Source: Rugamonas rivuli
Lineage (GTDB): Bacteria > Pseudomonadota > Gammaproteobacteria > Burkholderiales > Burkholderiaceae_D
DNA length: 64,000 bases
Direction of reading: 5' to 3'
NCBI RefSeq assembly: GCF_009380165.1
Contig: NZ_WHUF01000002.1
Location: forward strand, 806,001-870,000
A program made the translations under genes and the position numbers. How positions within the stretch are numbered: position 1 is the stretch's first letter; every line of letters starts with the position of its first letter. The notes under the pieces are model-generated. The model had not been told where the DNA came from. It saw only the letters and a list, made by a program, of their open reading frames with translations, and made no database searches. Positions 7,653 to 15,800 of this stretch are shown here, one piece after another.

Positions 7653-9139
7653 ACCTGAGCCTTTCGCAGCGCCTGTCGCTGGTGTTTTCGGTGCTGCTGC
7701 TGGCCTGCTGCGGCGCCTCCGCCTGGCTGCAGATCCGCGCCAACATCATGCATGAGAAGGAAGTGGTGCAGGGCCTGTCGCGCGGCCTGGCGCGCAGCAT
7801 CGCGCTCGACGCACAGCTGATGCACGCCGACAGCGATCCCGCGCCAACCGGCGCCCCCGCAAGCGAAGGCCTCGGCCCCGAAGCCGTGCGCCGCCTGTTC
7901 GGCCAGCTGATGGTGGTCAATCCCAACGTCGAGGTCTACCTGCTGGACATGGAAGGCCGCATCGTCGGCCACGCCGCGCCGGCCGGCCACCTGAAGCGGG
8001 ACCGCGTGAACCTCGACCCCATCCGCCGCCTGCTGGACAACCAGCCCTTGCCGATCCAGGGCGACGATCCCCGCAGCGACAGCGGCCGCAAGGTCTTCAG
8101 CGCTGCCGTGCTGCGCATGGACGAACGCAAGGTCGGCTACATCTACGTGATCCTGCAAAGCGAAGAGCACGACCGCCTCGCCGCACGCGCTACCGCCAGC
8201 TCGGCGCTGCGCACGACCCTGTGGTCGATGGCGGTGGTGGCGCTGCTTGGCCTGCTGGCCGGCCTGGTCGCCTTCCGTCTGATCACGCGGCCGTTGAATC
8301 GCCTTGCCGCGACCATGGGCCAGCTGGACACCAAGGCCGAACAACTGCTGCTGCCGCCGCCCAACGCCGGCGGCCGCCGCGACGAAATCGCCATCCTGGA
8401 GCGCACCTACAGCGAGATGGCGGAGCGCATCAACGAGCAATGGCAAACCGTGCGCCAGCTGGACCACGAGCGCCGCGAAGTGGTGGCGAACATTTCGCAC
8501 GACCTGCGCACGCCGCTGGGCTCACTGCACGGCTATCTGGAGACGCTGTCGCTGAAGGATGAGACGCTGGACGCGGCGGGCCGCCAGCACTATCTCGGCA
8601 TCGCGCTGGCGCAGAGCCGCAAGGTGGGCCGCCTGGCGCAGGCCTTGTTCGAACTGGCCCGCCTTGAACACGGCGCGGTGGCGCCCGAGATCGAAGCCTT
8701 CTCGCTCAGCGATCTGATACAGGACGTGTTCCAGAAATTCGAACTGCGGGCCGAGGAAAAGCTGCTGCACCTGAATGCCGTACTGCCGCACCCCGCGCCG
8801 ATGGTGAGCGCGGACCTGGGCATGATCGAGCGCGTGCTGACCAATCTGTTCGACAACGCCATCCGCCACACGCCCACCGGCGGCACGGTGGAGATTGCGG
8901 TGGAGGCCAACGAGCAGGGACAGGTCCGCATCACCGTCGGCGACACCGGCCCAGGCATCCCGGCGGACATGGAGGACGTGCTGTTCCGCCGTCCGTTCGC
9001 GCTGCGTGGCGAACATAGGGAAGGGGGCTTGGGCCTGCTGATCGTCAGCCGCATCCTGCAACTGCACGGCAGCACCATCGAACTGGTGCGCGTGCCGCAG
9101 CGCGGTGCCGTGTTCCGCTTTGCGCTGGCGGCGGCCTAA
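7649..9139 (+). CDS. Membrane sensor histidine kinase
   Basis: This 496-residue kinase has an N-terminal membrane helix (residues 9-28) and a periplasmic sensor region of about 150 residues. A second helix near residue 195 leads to a HAMP linker and a HisKA domain with His284 (NISHDLRTPL). The ATPase domain has an N-box (NLFDNAIRHTP), a G1 box (GDTGPGIP) and a Gly-rich lid (EGGLGLLI). The lid lacks the usual Gly-x-Gly spacing of some homologues but looks functional. The sensor region has no recognised domain and contains no cysteine pair, so a redox switch is not obvious. It ends with a four-base overlap with the convergent AraC gene. Confidence 0.93.
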   Translation: MNLSLSQRLSLVFSVLLLACCGASAWLQIRANIMHEKEVVQGLSRGLARSIALDAQLMHADSDPAPTGAPASEGLGPEAVRRLFGQLMVVNPNVEVYLLDMEGRIVGHAAPAGHLKRDRVNLDPIRRLLDNQPLPIQGDDPRSDSGRKVFSAAVLRMDERKVGYIYVILQSEEHDRLAARATASSALRTTLWSMAVVALLGLLAGLVAFRLITRPLNRLAATMGQLDTKAEQLLLPPPNAGGRRDEIAILERTYSEMAERINEQWQTVRQLDHERREVVANISHDLRTPLGSLHGYLETLSLKDETLDAAGRQHYLGIALAQSRKVGRLAQALFELARLEHGAVAPEIEAFSLSDLIQDVFQKFELRAEEKLLHLNAVLPHPAPMVSADLGMIERVLTNLFDNAIRHTPTGGTVEIAVEANEQGQVRITVGDTGPGIPADMEDVLFRRPFALRGEHREGGLGLLIVSRILQLHGSTIELVRVPQRGAVFRFALAAA

Positions 9140-9945
9140 GTCCCTGCGTTCTGCAAGGGCGCGCGCCAGCCGCTCAGATAGTGCTGCGGCGTCTTGCCGA
9201 GGATGCGACGGAACATCGCACTGAACGCGCTCGGACTGGCGTAACCCAGTGCCGTCGCGATCTCGCCCACGCTGTCGCCGCGTGCCAGCCGGCCGAAGGC
9301 TTCGGCCAGATGCACCTGCTGCACCCACTGGCGGTAATGCAGCCCTGTCTCTTTCGGGAACAGGCGTATCAACGTGCGCGCACTGGCGCCGGCTTCGGCG
9401 GCCCAGTCCTCGATGGTGCGCGGGCTGCCCGGATCGTCGACGATGCCCTCGCACACAGCCAGCAGGCGCCGGTCGCGTGGCCAGGGGATCGCTATCGGCA
9501 CCGTCTCCGCCGCCGCCAGCTCGGACAGGATCAGCATCGCCAGATGCTTGCCGCGTCCCGGCAGCGGATATTCGATCGGTTCATCCAGCAGCGACAAGAT
9601 CAACTCCCGCAACAGCGGGCTGACTTCGATCACGCGGCAGCTGTCGCCGAACGCCTGCGCCACCTTGGCCTCGATGTAGATGGTCCGCATCGTCACGCGG
9701 CTCATGGAGGTCCATTGGTGCACCACGCCGGGCGGGATGAACAGCGCCCGGCGCGGCGGCAGTATCCACACGCCGAAGGCCGTCTTCACCTTCATCAGCC
9801 CCTCGGTCGCATACAGCAGCTGCGCGCGTTCGTGGCTGTGCGGCGCCACCGACACGCCATGCACCTCGTCCCGCGCCATGGCCGTGACGACGCGTGGCAC
9901 GCGCTGGTAGTCGCGGTGGTCGCTGCTGCGTTTAAGGGCTTTCAT
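9136..9945 (-). CDS. AraC-family transcriptional regulator
   Basis: This 269-residue regulator has an N-terminal cupin-like sensor domain (HSHERAQLLYATEG, then PPRRALFIPPGVVHQW) and a C-terminal pair of helix-turn-helix motifs ending in ALGYASPSAFSAMFRR. It is divergent from an MFS gene 62 bases away, the usual arrangement for a local regulator of an efflux pump. It resembles the second AraC protein of this window (40647-41435) in domain order and in several motifs. The inducer is unknown. Confidence 0.93.
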   Translation of the reverse strand: MKALKRSSDHRDYQRVPRVVTAMARDEVHGVSVAPHSHERAQLLYATEGLMKVKTAFGVWILPPRRALFIPPGVVHQWTSMSRVTMRTIYIEAKVAQAFGDSCRVIEVSPLLRELILSLLDEPIEYPLPGRGKHLAMLILSELAAAETVPIAIPWPRDRRLLAVCEGIVDDPGSPRTIEDWAAEAGASARTLIRLFPKETGLHYRQWVQQVHLAEAFGRLARGDSVGEIATALGYASPSAFSAMFRRILGKTPQHYLSGWRAPLQNAGT

Positions 9946-10007
9946 ATGTCACTTATTCGACGAAATATGGAATAGATCGGATTTTTAGCCATATTACACT
10001 GGACGGC
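9946..10007. promoter_or_regulatory. Shared intergenic region of an AraC/MFS pair
   Basis: Sixty-two AT-rich bases separate the divergent start codons, so both promoters and any AraC-type operator must lie here or inside the genes. No clear palindrome is visible. Confidence 0.4.
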
Positions 10008-11213
10008 ATGAATACCTCGACTATCTCCGCTTCCAGCCGTCCCCACGGCGACACCGTCATTTCCATTCTCGGCGCGGTCGCGCTGGTCCATCTGCTGAAC
10101 GACCTGACGCAAGCCATGCTGCCATCGATCTACCCGATGCTGAAGGCGCAGTTCGGCCTGACGTTCGCGCAGGTGGGCTTGATCACGTTGACCTTCCAGT
10201 GCACCGCCTCGCTGTTGCAGCCGTGGATAGGCCTGTACACCGACCGCCGTCCCATGCCATGGCTGCTGCCGATGGGGATGGTGTCCACGCTGATCGGCGT
10301 GCTGATGATGTCCGTCGCCGCCAGCTTCCCGGCCTTGCTGCTGGCCGCAGCGCTGATCGGCGTCGGTTCTTCGACCTTCCACCCGGAGGCTTCGCGCGTG
10401 GCGCGCATCGCCTCGGGTGGGCGGTTCGGTTTTGCGCAATCGCTGTTCCAGGTCGGCGGCAATGTCGGCTCGGCGCTCGGCCCCTTGCTGGCCGCGGCCA
10501 TCATCATCGGCCGGGGGCAGGGCAATATCGCCTGGTTCGCGCTGCTGGTGGCGGCCGCGATCCTGGTGCTGGTGCGCGTGAGCCGCTGGCACAGCGCCCA
10601 TCTGGCCGGGTTGCCGCGCAAAGCCGCCGCACATGCCGTATCGCCCTTATCTAAAGGCCGCGTTTATGGCGCACTGGCGGTGCTGGCGCTGCTGGTCTTC
10701 TCCAAGTACATCTACATGTCCAGCTTGAGCAGCTACTACACCTTCTACCTGATCGATAAATTCGGCCTGTCGGTGTCGTCGGCGCAGATGTACCTGTTCC
10801 TGTTTTTGGCGGCGGTGGCTGCTGGCACCTTCATGGGCGGGCCTATCGGCGACCGCATCGGCCGCAAGCGCGTGATCTGGATATCGATACTCGGCGCCGC
10901 GCCGTTCACGCTGATGCTGCCTTACGTAAGCCTGTTCTGGACGGCCGTGCTGTCGGTGGTGATTGGCTTTGTTATTTCGTCGGCGTTCTCCGCCATCGTG
11001 GTGTTCGCGCAGGAGCTCATGCCGGGCAAGGTCGGCATGATTGCGGGGATCTTCTTTGGATTGATGTTCGGCGTGAGCGGCATCGGCGCCGCCGCCATGG
11101 GGCATATCGCCGACGTGGCCGGCATCGCCTATGTGTACAAACTGTGTTCGTTCCTGCCGCTGCTGGGCATCCTCACGGTGCTGCTGCCGCATATCGAGCA
11201 GCCGCACCGTTGA
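10008..11213 (+). CDS. MFS transporter, fosmidomycin-resistance (Fsr) type
   Basis: This 401-residue protein has about twelve hydrophobic helices, with a loop LYTDRRPMPW after helix 2 and GDRIGRKR after helix 8. The helix-4 region GVGSSTFHPEASRVAR is characteristic of the Fsr-like efflux subfamily. It probably exports a small toxic compound by proton exchange. It is divergent from an AraC regulator. The stop codon lies six bases from that of dbpA on the other strand. Confidence 0.9.
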   Translation: MNTSTISASSRPHGDTVISILGAVALVHLLNDLTQAMLPSIYPMLKAQFGLTFAQVGLITLTFQCTASLLQPWIGLYTDRRPMPWLLPMGMVSTLIGVLMMSVAASFPALLLAAALIGVGSSTFHPEASRVARIASGGRFGFAQSLFQVGGNVGSALGPLLAAAIIIGRGQGNIAWFALLVAAAILVLVRVSRWHSAHLAGLPRKAAAHAVSPLSKGRVYGALAVLALLVFSKYIYMSSLSSYYTFYLIDKFGLSVSSAQMYLFLFLAAVAAGTFMGGPIGDRIGRKRVIWISILGAAPFTLMLPYVSLFWTAVLSVVIGFVISSAFSAIVVFAQELMPGKVGMIAGIFFGLMFGVSGIGAAAMGHIADVAGIAYVYKLCSFLPLLGILTVLLPHIEQPHR

Positions 11214-11219
11214 ACGACA

Positions 11220-12629
11220 TCAGGATTCGATAAAGCGCATCTTGAAGTTGCGGCCTTTGATGGCGCCGAAGTCGCCGCCCAGCGGATTGTTCCGGCTGAG
11301 GCGTTCGAAGGCGTCGTAAGCCACGCGGCGGTCGATCGCCACGTAGGTCTGGAACTCGAACACGTTGATCTTGCCGACTTGTTCCTTGGAGAGGCCTGCG
11401 TCGCCGGTCAGTGCGCCCAGCAGGTCGCCAGGACGCAGCTTGTCCTTTTTGCCGCCCGAGATCACCAGCGTCATCATCGGCGCAGGATCGACGCCGTACT
11501 CGTTGTCGTCCAGGCTTTTCAGGTCGAACCATTGGACTTCGGATTGCTGGTATTCCTCGATCAGCTTGACCCACTTCTTCTCGTTCGGCGCGCACAGCGA
11601 CAGGGCCAGGCCCTGTTCCGTGCCACGGCCGGTGCGGCCGATGCGGTGGATGTGCACCTCGGTGTCCTTCGACACGTCGACGTTGATCACCGCTTCCAGA
11701 TTCGGGATGTCCAGGCCGCGCGCGGCGACGTCGGTGGCCACCAGCACGGAGCAGCTGCGGTTCGAGAACAGCACCAGGATCTCGTCGCGTTCCTTCTGTT
11801 CCAGTTCGCCATACAGCGCCATCGCGGAGAAGCCCTTCGATTGCAGCTCTTCCACCAGCTCGCGGCACTGCACCTTGGTGTTGCAGAAGGCGATGGCCGA
11901 TACCGGCTTGTAGTGGCCCAGCAGGCGCGCGACGGCGGCAGTGCGCTGGTCGAAGCCGATTTCGAAGAACAGCTGTTCGATCTGGCTGTTGTCGTGCTGC
12001 GCTTCGACCGTCACTTCAACTGGATCGACCAGGAAGGAATCGGTGGCGCGGCGGATGTCGTCCGGGTAGGTGGCCGAGAACAGCAAGGTCTGGCGACGCT
12101 TAGGGCAGGCGCTGACGATGCCGGCGATTTCGTCGTAGAAGCCCATGTCGGTCATGCGGTCCGCTTCGTCCAGCACCAGCGTTTCGACCTTGGACAGGTC
12201 CAGCGTGTTGCGGCCCAGGTGGTCGCGCACGCGGCCGGGCGTGCCGACCACGATGTGGGCGCCGTGTTCCAGCGACGCGATCTGCGGACGCATCGGCGAG
12301 CCGCCGGTCAGCACCAGCACCTTGACGTTGCCGGTGGCGCGCGCCAGGCGGCGCAGCTCATTGGCCACCTGGTCGGCCAGTTCGCGGGTCGGGCACAGCA
12401 CCAGCGCCTGCACGGCGAACCACGCGGGATTGAGCTTGGCCAGGATGCCGATGCCGAAGGCCGCGGTCTTGCCGCTGCCGGTCTTGGCCTGGGCGATCAG
12501 GTCGCGGCCTTCCAGCACCGACGGCAAGCTTTGCGCCTGGATCGTGGTCATCTCTTTGTAGCCGAGCGAATCGAGATTGTCGAGCAGGGTAGGGGCCAGC
12601 GGCAGGCTGGAAAAGGCGGTGGATGTCAT
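11220..12629 (-). CDS. dbpA: DEAD-box RNA helicase DbpA
   Basis: This 469-residue ATP-dependent helicase acts in 50S ribosome assembly by binding 23S rRNA hairpin 92. It has the Q motif, Walker A (AKTGSGKT), LDEADRM, SAT (LLFSATYP), and the motifs VATDVAARGLD and HRIGRTGRG. The C-terminal 70 residues contain the DbpA-type RNA-binding domain, marked by RPGDLLGALTGDAGL and a YVAIDRRVAYDAF segment. I chose the ATG at 12629 (MTSTAFSSLP), which aligns with the family. A GTG at 12662 in the same frame has no ribosome site. Confidence 0.95.
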   Translation of the reverse strand: MTSTAFSSLPLAPTLLDNLDSLGYKEMTTIQAQSLPSVLEGRDLIAQAKTGSGKTAAFGIGILAKLNPAWFAVQALVLCPTRELADQVANELRRLARATGNVKVLVLTGGSPMRPQIASLEHGAHIVVGTPGRVRDHLGRNTLDLSKVETLVLDEADRMTDMGFYDEIAGIVSACPKRRQTLLFSATYPDDIRRATDSFLVDPVEVTVEAQHDNSQIEQLFFEIGFDQRTAAVARLLGHYKPVSAIAFCNTKVQCRELVEELQSKGFSAMALYGELEQKERDEILVLFSNRSCSVLVATDVAARGLDIPNLEAVINVDVSKDTEVHIHRIGRTGRGTEQGLALSLCAPNEKKWVKLIEEYQQSEVQWFDLKSLDDNEYGVDPAPMMTLVISGGKKDKLRPGDLLGALTGDAGLSKEQVGKINVFEFQTYVAIDRRVAYDAFERLSRNNPLGGDFGAIKGRNFKMRFIES

Positions 12630-12703
12630 GGTGTCAGACCTGTTCAAAAAGGACGTGGTCACAGTCTAACAGGCTCGCTGACGCTGTGATAATCGGGTTG
12701 TTA

Positions 12704-12928
12704 TTAGTTTGGCGCCCACACCGGCAAGCCGGTGAGGTCCAGGTTTTCGTCGCGCACCCAGACCGGCAGGCCGGAGGTGTCGGTCGGTTCGAGCAGTTCC
12801 AGTTGCACTTGCTTGAGTGTGGCGCGCTTGCCGCGTGGCGGCGGCGGACGCTTTGCTTCCGGTTCGAGCGGCGCGGCCGGGCTGAAGCCGGGCAGGTCGA
12901 ACGTAGCGTTATCTTTTTTATCTCTCAT
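12704..12928 (-). CDS. Small uncharacterised protein with two GLPVW repeats
   Basis: This 74-residue protein is not recognised. It begins MRDKKDNATFDLPGF, has a basic and proline-rich centre (KRPPPPRGKRATLKQ), and ends with two copies of GLPVW, each followed by a polar residue. It is probably soluble and has no signal peptide. The start codon lies a few bases after the T-run of a terminator belonging to the upstream phosphoesterase gene. Its own promoter must therefore lie inside that gene's end, or it depends on read-through. The base composition and frame fit a real gene. Confidence 0.6.
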   Translation of the reverse strand: MRDKKDNATFDLPGFSPAAPLEPEAKRPPPPRGKRATLKQVQLELLEPTDTSGLPVWVRDENLDLTGLPVWAPN

Positions 12929-12931
12929 CTG

Positions 12932-12967
12932 AAAAAAAACAAAAGCCCGGCTGCAGCAGTCGGGCTC
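12932..12967 (-). terminator. Rho-independent terminator after the phosphoesterase gene
   Basis: On the minus strand, AGCCCG-A-CTGC-T-GCAG-C-CGGGCT forms a GC-rich stem with one internal mismatch. It is followed by a T-rich tract of about ten bases. It lies 40 bases beyond the stop codon at 13007. Confidence 0.8.
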
Positions 12968-13006
12968 AGTGTAAGTTAGGGGCGAAGTGTAACACAAAGC
13001 CCAAAC

Positions 13007-14671
13007 TCAACGGAAGCTCAGCGCTCCCGTCAGGTCGCCCGGCGGCAGCGCGTTGCGGGCGGCGAAGGCGTCGTTGCGCAGCTTCAGGCCTTCCAGCAGC
13101 GGCAGGCCGTGCAGGCGGGTGATGAAGCGCATGATCGACGTGGTGTCGTAGAAGGTGTGGTCGACCTGGCCTTTTTTCGCGTACGGCGAGATGACGATGG
13201 CTGGAATGCGCGAGCCCGGACCCCAGCGGTCGCCCTTCGGCGGCGCCACGTGGTCCCACCAGCCGCCGTTCTCGTCGAAGGTGATCACTACGACCATGTC
13301 CTTCCACTGCGGGGACTTCTTCAGGTGCTCGATCACGTTGGCGATGTGGGCGTCACCGGACTCGATGTCCGAGTAGCCGGCGTGCAGGTTCAGATTACCC
13401 TGCGGTTTGTAGAACGTCACGGCGGGCAGCTTGCCGGCGATGGCGTCGGCGATGAACTTGTTCGAGATCGGGCTGTCGCCCAGGCCACCGTCGCGCAGGT
13501 GCTCGGCGCGTGCGGCGGTGCCGGGAGCGAACTGCTTGAAGTAGTTGAACGGCTGGTGGTGGTACTGGAAGTTGGGCTTCTCGCCGCCGCCGCGCGCATC
13601 CAGCGCGGCTTGCCACGCGCCGCCGTACCACGCCCAGCTGACCTTCTTGGCCGACAGCAGGTCGCCGATGGTGTCGTAGCTTTGTGGCGGCAGGGTGCCG
13701 GAGTCGTTCGGATCGGCCAGCAGTGGATCGCCGTCGTAGGCGGGGCGGATGTAGCTCGGCTGGTAGGGCGGGGCCATGGTGTTGACCGCGTAGCCGTCCG
13801 GCGTGATGGCGCCGTTGTTGACGAAGTGCGGCTGGCCGTCCATCGCCGAGGCGGGGCTTTCCTTGGTCACGGACAGGCGGAAGCCGGTAGGGCCGTCGTC
13901 CAGCACCGCGATCTTCTTCTTGGCCGCGGTGTCCTTGGCGTTGAAGTACTCGGGCGTGCGGCCGGAGATCAGGAACTGGTGGTTCAGGTAGGAGCCGCCG
14001 AAGGCCGCCATGAAGAAGTTATCGCACAGCGTGTACTGTTCGGCGATCTTCCACAGACCGAGGTTTTTGCTGGTCTCGCCGTAGTAGCCCATGACCATGC
14101 CGCCGGTGTTGCCCCAGGCCGCGAAGCCGTCGTTCTTGCCCGCGTTGATCTGCATCTGGTTCTGGTAGAACAGGTGCCACAGGTCGCGCGTGATCACGGC
14201 TTCCGGCAGCGGCTTGCCTTCGGTGTCGACCAGTTTGAACGGCGCGTTCGGCAGGCCTTTGACGTCGTCTTCCTTGAGCGCGTATTTTTTGCCGCCGATG
14301 TCCTGGGTGTTCGGCACCATGCCGCCCCAAACTTTCGGCAGCGCCGGCAGCACGGAGCCGTCGCGGTCGCGCTGCTGGCAGGCGGCGGCGGTGGCGGCCG
14401 ACAAAGGCCAGGCGGTGCCGGGGAAGTTGGCGAACAGGTTGTTGAAGCTGCGGTTTTCCAGGTAGATCACCACCACGTTCTTGACGTGGGCTTGAAGCTT
14501 GGCGTCCAGCGAGCCTTTGACGGCGGCCGGTTTGACGGTCGCGGCCTCGCCCAGCGAGGGCAGGGAAGCGGCCATGCCGGTAGCGGCGGCGGCCTGGAAG
14601 ATGCGGCGGCGTGATGGATTGACTGGAGCGTCCTGCTCCTGTTGTGCTGATACCTGAACTTGATCCTTCAC
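13007..14671 (-). CDS. Tat-exported phosphoesterase (AcpA / phospholipase C family)
   Basis: This 554-residue enzyme belongs to the phosphoesterase family that includes acid phosphatase AcpA and non-haemolytic phospholipase C. It has a twin-arginine leader (PSRRRIFQAAAATG), the metal-binding ENRSFNNLF near the N terminus, and the conserved VVITFDENGGWWDHV with GPGSRIPAIVISPYA toward the C terminus. The start is a GTG at 14671 with AGGGAGG eight bases upstream. A longer frame would run into the tRNA terminator and is rejected. It is expected to act in the periplasm or outside the cell to release phosphate. The substrate cannot be fixed from sequence. Confidence 0.9.
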   Translation of the reverse strand: MKDQVQVSAQQEQDAPVNPSRRRIFQAAAATGMAASLPSLGEAATVKPAAVKGSLDAKLQAHVKNVVVIYLENRSFNNLFANFPGTAWPLSAATAAACQQRDRDGSVLPALPKVWGGMVPNTQDIGGKKYALKEDDVKGLPNAPFKLVDTEGKPLPEAVITRDLWHLFYQNQMQINAGKNDGFAAWGNTGGMVMGYYGETSKNLGLWKIAEQYTLCDNFFMAAFGGSYLNHQFLISGRTPEYFNAKDTAAKKKIAVLDDGPTGFRLSVTKESPASAMDGQPHFVNNGAITPDGYAVNTMAPPYQPSYIRPAYDGDPLLADPNDSGTLPPQSYDTIGDLLSAKKVSWAWYGGAWQAALDARGGGEKPNFQYHHQPFNYFKQFAPGTAARAEHLRDGGLGDSPISNKFIADAIAGKLPAVTFYKPQGNLNLHAGYSDIESGDAHIANVIEHLKKSPQWKDMVVVITFDENGGWWDHVAPPKGDRWGPGSRIPAIVISPYAKKGQVDHTFYDTTSIMRFITRLHGLPLLEGLKLRNDAFAARNALPPGDLTGALSFR

Positions 14672-14743
14672 ACACGCCTCCCTGGCTAACCAAAAGGAGT
14701 GATTGTGACAGTTTTGTGACGGCTTGGGTATGGCCGCAAATGT

Positions 14744-14782
14744 AAAAAGCCGCTGATTCTTTTGCAAGAATCAGCGGCTTTT
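14744..14782 (-). terminator. Rho-independent terminator of the tRNA-fMet gene
   Basis: A perfect inverted repeat (AAAAGCCGCTGATTCTT paired with its complement around a four-base loop) is followed by a T-run on the minus strand. It starts a few bases after the tRNA 3' end. The symmetry would also allow stopping of transcripts from the other direction. Confidence 0.88.
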
Positions 14783-14788
14783 CGGATC

Positions 14789-14865
14789 TGGTTGCGGGGA
14801 CAGGATTTGAACCTGTGACCTTCGGGTTATGAGCCCGACGAGCTGCCAGACTGCTCCACCCCGCG
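14789..14865 (-). tRNA. Initiator tRNA-Met (anticodon CAT)
   Basis: This 77-base tRNA starts with CGCGGGG, has the D-loop GCAGTCTGGCAGC, the anticodon stem GTCGGG-CTCATAA-CCCGA, the T-loop GGTTCAAATCC, and ends in GCAACCA with the CCA encoded. Two features identify the initiator type: an unpaired C at the first position of the acceptor stem, and three G-C pairs next to the anticodon loop. It is very close to the E. coli fMet tRNA. Confidence 0.97.
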
Positions 14866-15090
14866 TCTGAGGCCCGAATTATACATAGGCCTTTTGCATT
14901 CCGCAAGGGTCAAAATAAGAGCCACTTATATTTTCCGGGATTTTTTAAGTGATGCTTATGTTTATCGCATCACTACGCCGCTGTCCAGCCATGTTGCTTG
15001 GGGATACGGTGTATTTGTTACAAAGAACGTATTTTGGACCGTCGCCTATAGGTAGACTCCCTGCAGCTTTATCAATAACAAAGGAAAAAA

Positions 15091-15798
15091 ATGATGCCAG
15101 TAGTGGAATTTCGTCTTGTGAAACAACTGTTCGTGATGGCGCTTGCGGCGTGCATGCTCCTGGGTTGTTCTAATCCCCATAACTTCGAGGTTGCGAAGCT
15201 GACGGATGAGCAAAAAGAGGAAATGGGCAAGAAACTTACCGCCGACGAAGGGGCCAAGCTCATGGGCTACGTCGGGCGGACCATCCTCTCAGGGCAAGAG
15301 GTGCCCGCCGGCGTAACGGTCGGCCAGGCAATCAAAGAGCAGGAAGCGTGGCAGGCGAAGGAGGAAGCCGAGGCAGCGAAAGCGGCGGAGTTAAACAAGA
15401 AAGCGGAAGCCGAGCGCAAGGCCCAGCAGGATGCCTTGGCGAAAATGCTGGCGGTCAAGCTGATCGGGAAGCGTAACTCGACCGGGGAATTTCAGCAACG
15501 CGTGGTGTTCATGGACCTTGCCTTCACCAACAAGGGCGACAAAGACATCGCTGGCTTCAAGGGCATTCTTCATTTCACCGACATGTTCGGTGACAGCATC
15601 ATCGACATCACCTGGTCCAACGACCACGGCGTCGAAGCCAGGCAAGGCATTTTGCAGAAGGGAGCCGGCATGACGATTAATCAGTTCTTGCCGGATCATA
15701 TGAAAATGTGGAATGCCGAGGCAGACAAGATCAAGCTGAGCTTTGAAGTCCAGGCCATCGTGTTCAAAGATGGCACCCGGCTCGACGCACCGGGCTAA
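15091..15798 (+). CDS. Hypothetical lipoprotein with a charged helical segment
   Basis: This 235-residue protein has a signal peptide ending in the lipobox LLGC, so it is predicted to be a lipoprotein anchored after the cleaved cysteine. A long Ala/Glu/Lys-rich helix (about residues 85-125, likely coiled coil) separates a short N-terminal region from a C-terminal domain with LAFTNKGDKDIAGFKG. This last part looks like a small beta-sandwich found in several exported proteins. The start has AAAGGA. It stands alone between the tRNA and a convergent methyltransferase. I do not recognise a function. Confidence 0.85.
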   Translation: MMPVVEFRLVKQLFVMALAACMLLGCSNPHNFEVAKLTDEQKEEMGKKLTADEGAKLMGYVGRTILSGQEVPAGVTVGQAIKEQEAWQAKEEAEAAKAAELNKKAEAERKAQQDALAKMLAVKLIGKRNSTGEFQQRVVFMDLAFTNKGDKDIAGFKGILHFTDMFGDSIIDITWSNDHGVEARQGILQKGAGMTINQFLPDHMKMWNAEADKIKLSFEVQAIVFKDGTRLDAPG

Positions 15799-15800
15799 AC

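Noticed and set aside
14672..14767. In-frame extension of the phosphoesterase gene upstream to a TTG
   Set aside because: It would run into the terminator of the tRNA gene, lacks a ribosome site, and the GTG at 14671 has a good one and a Tat leader.
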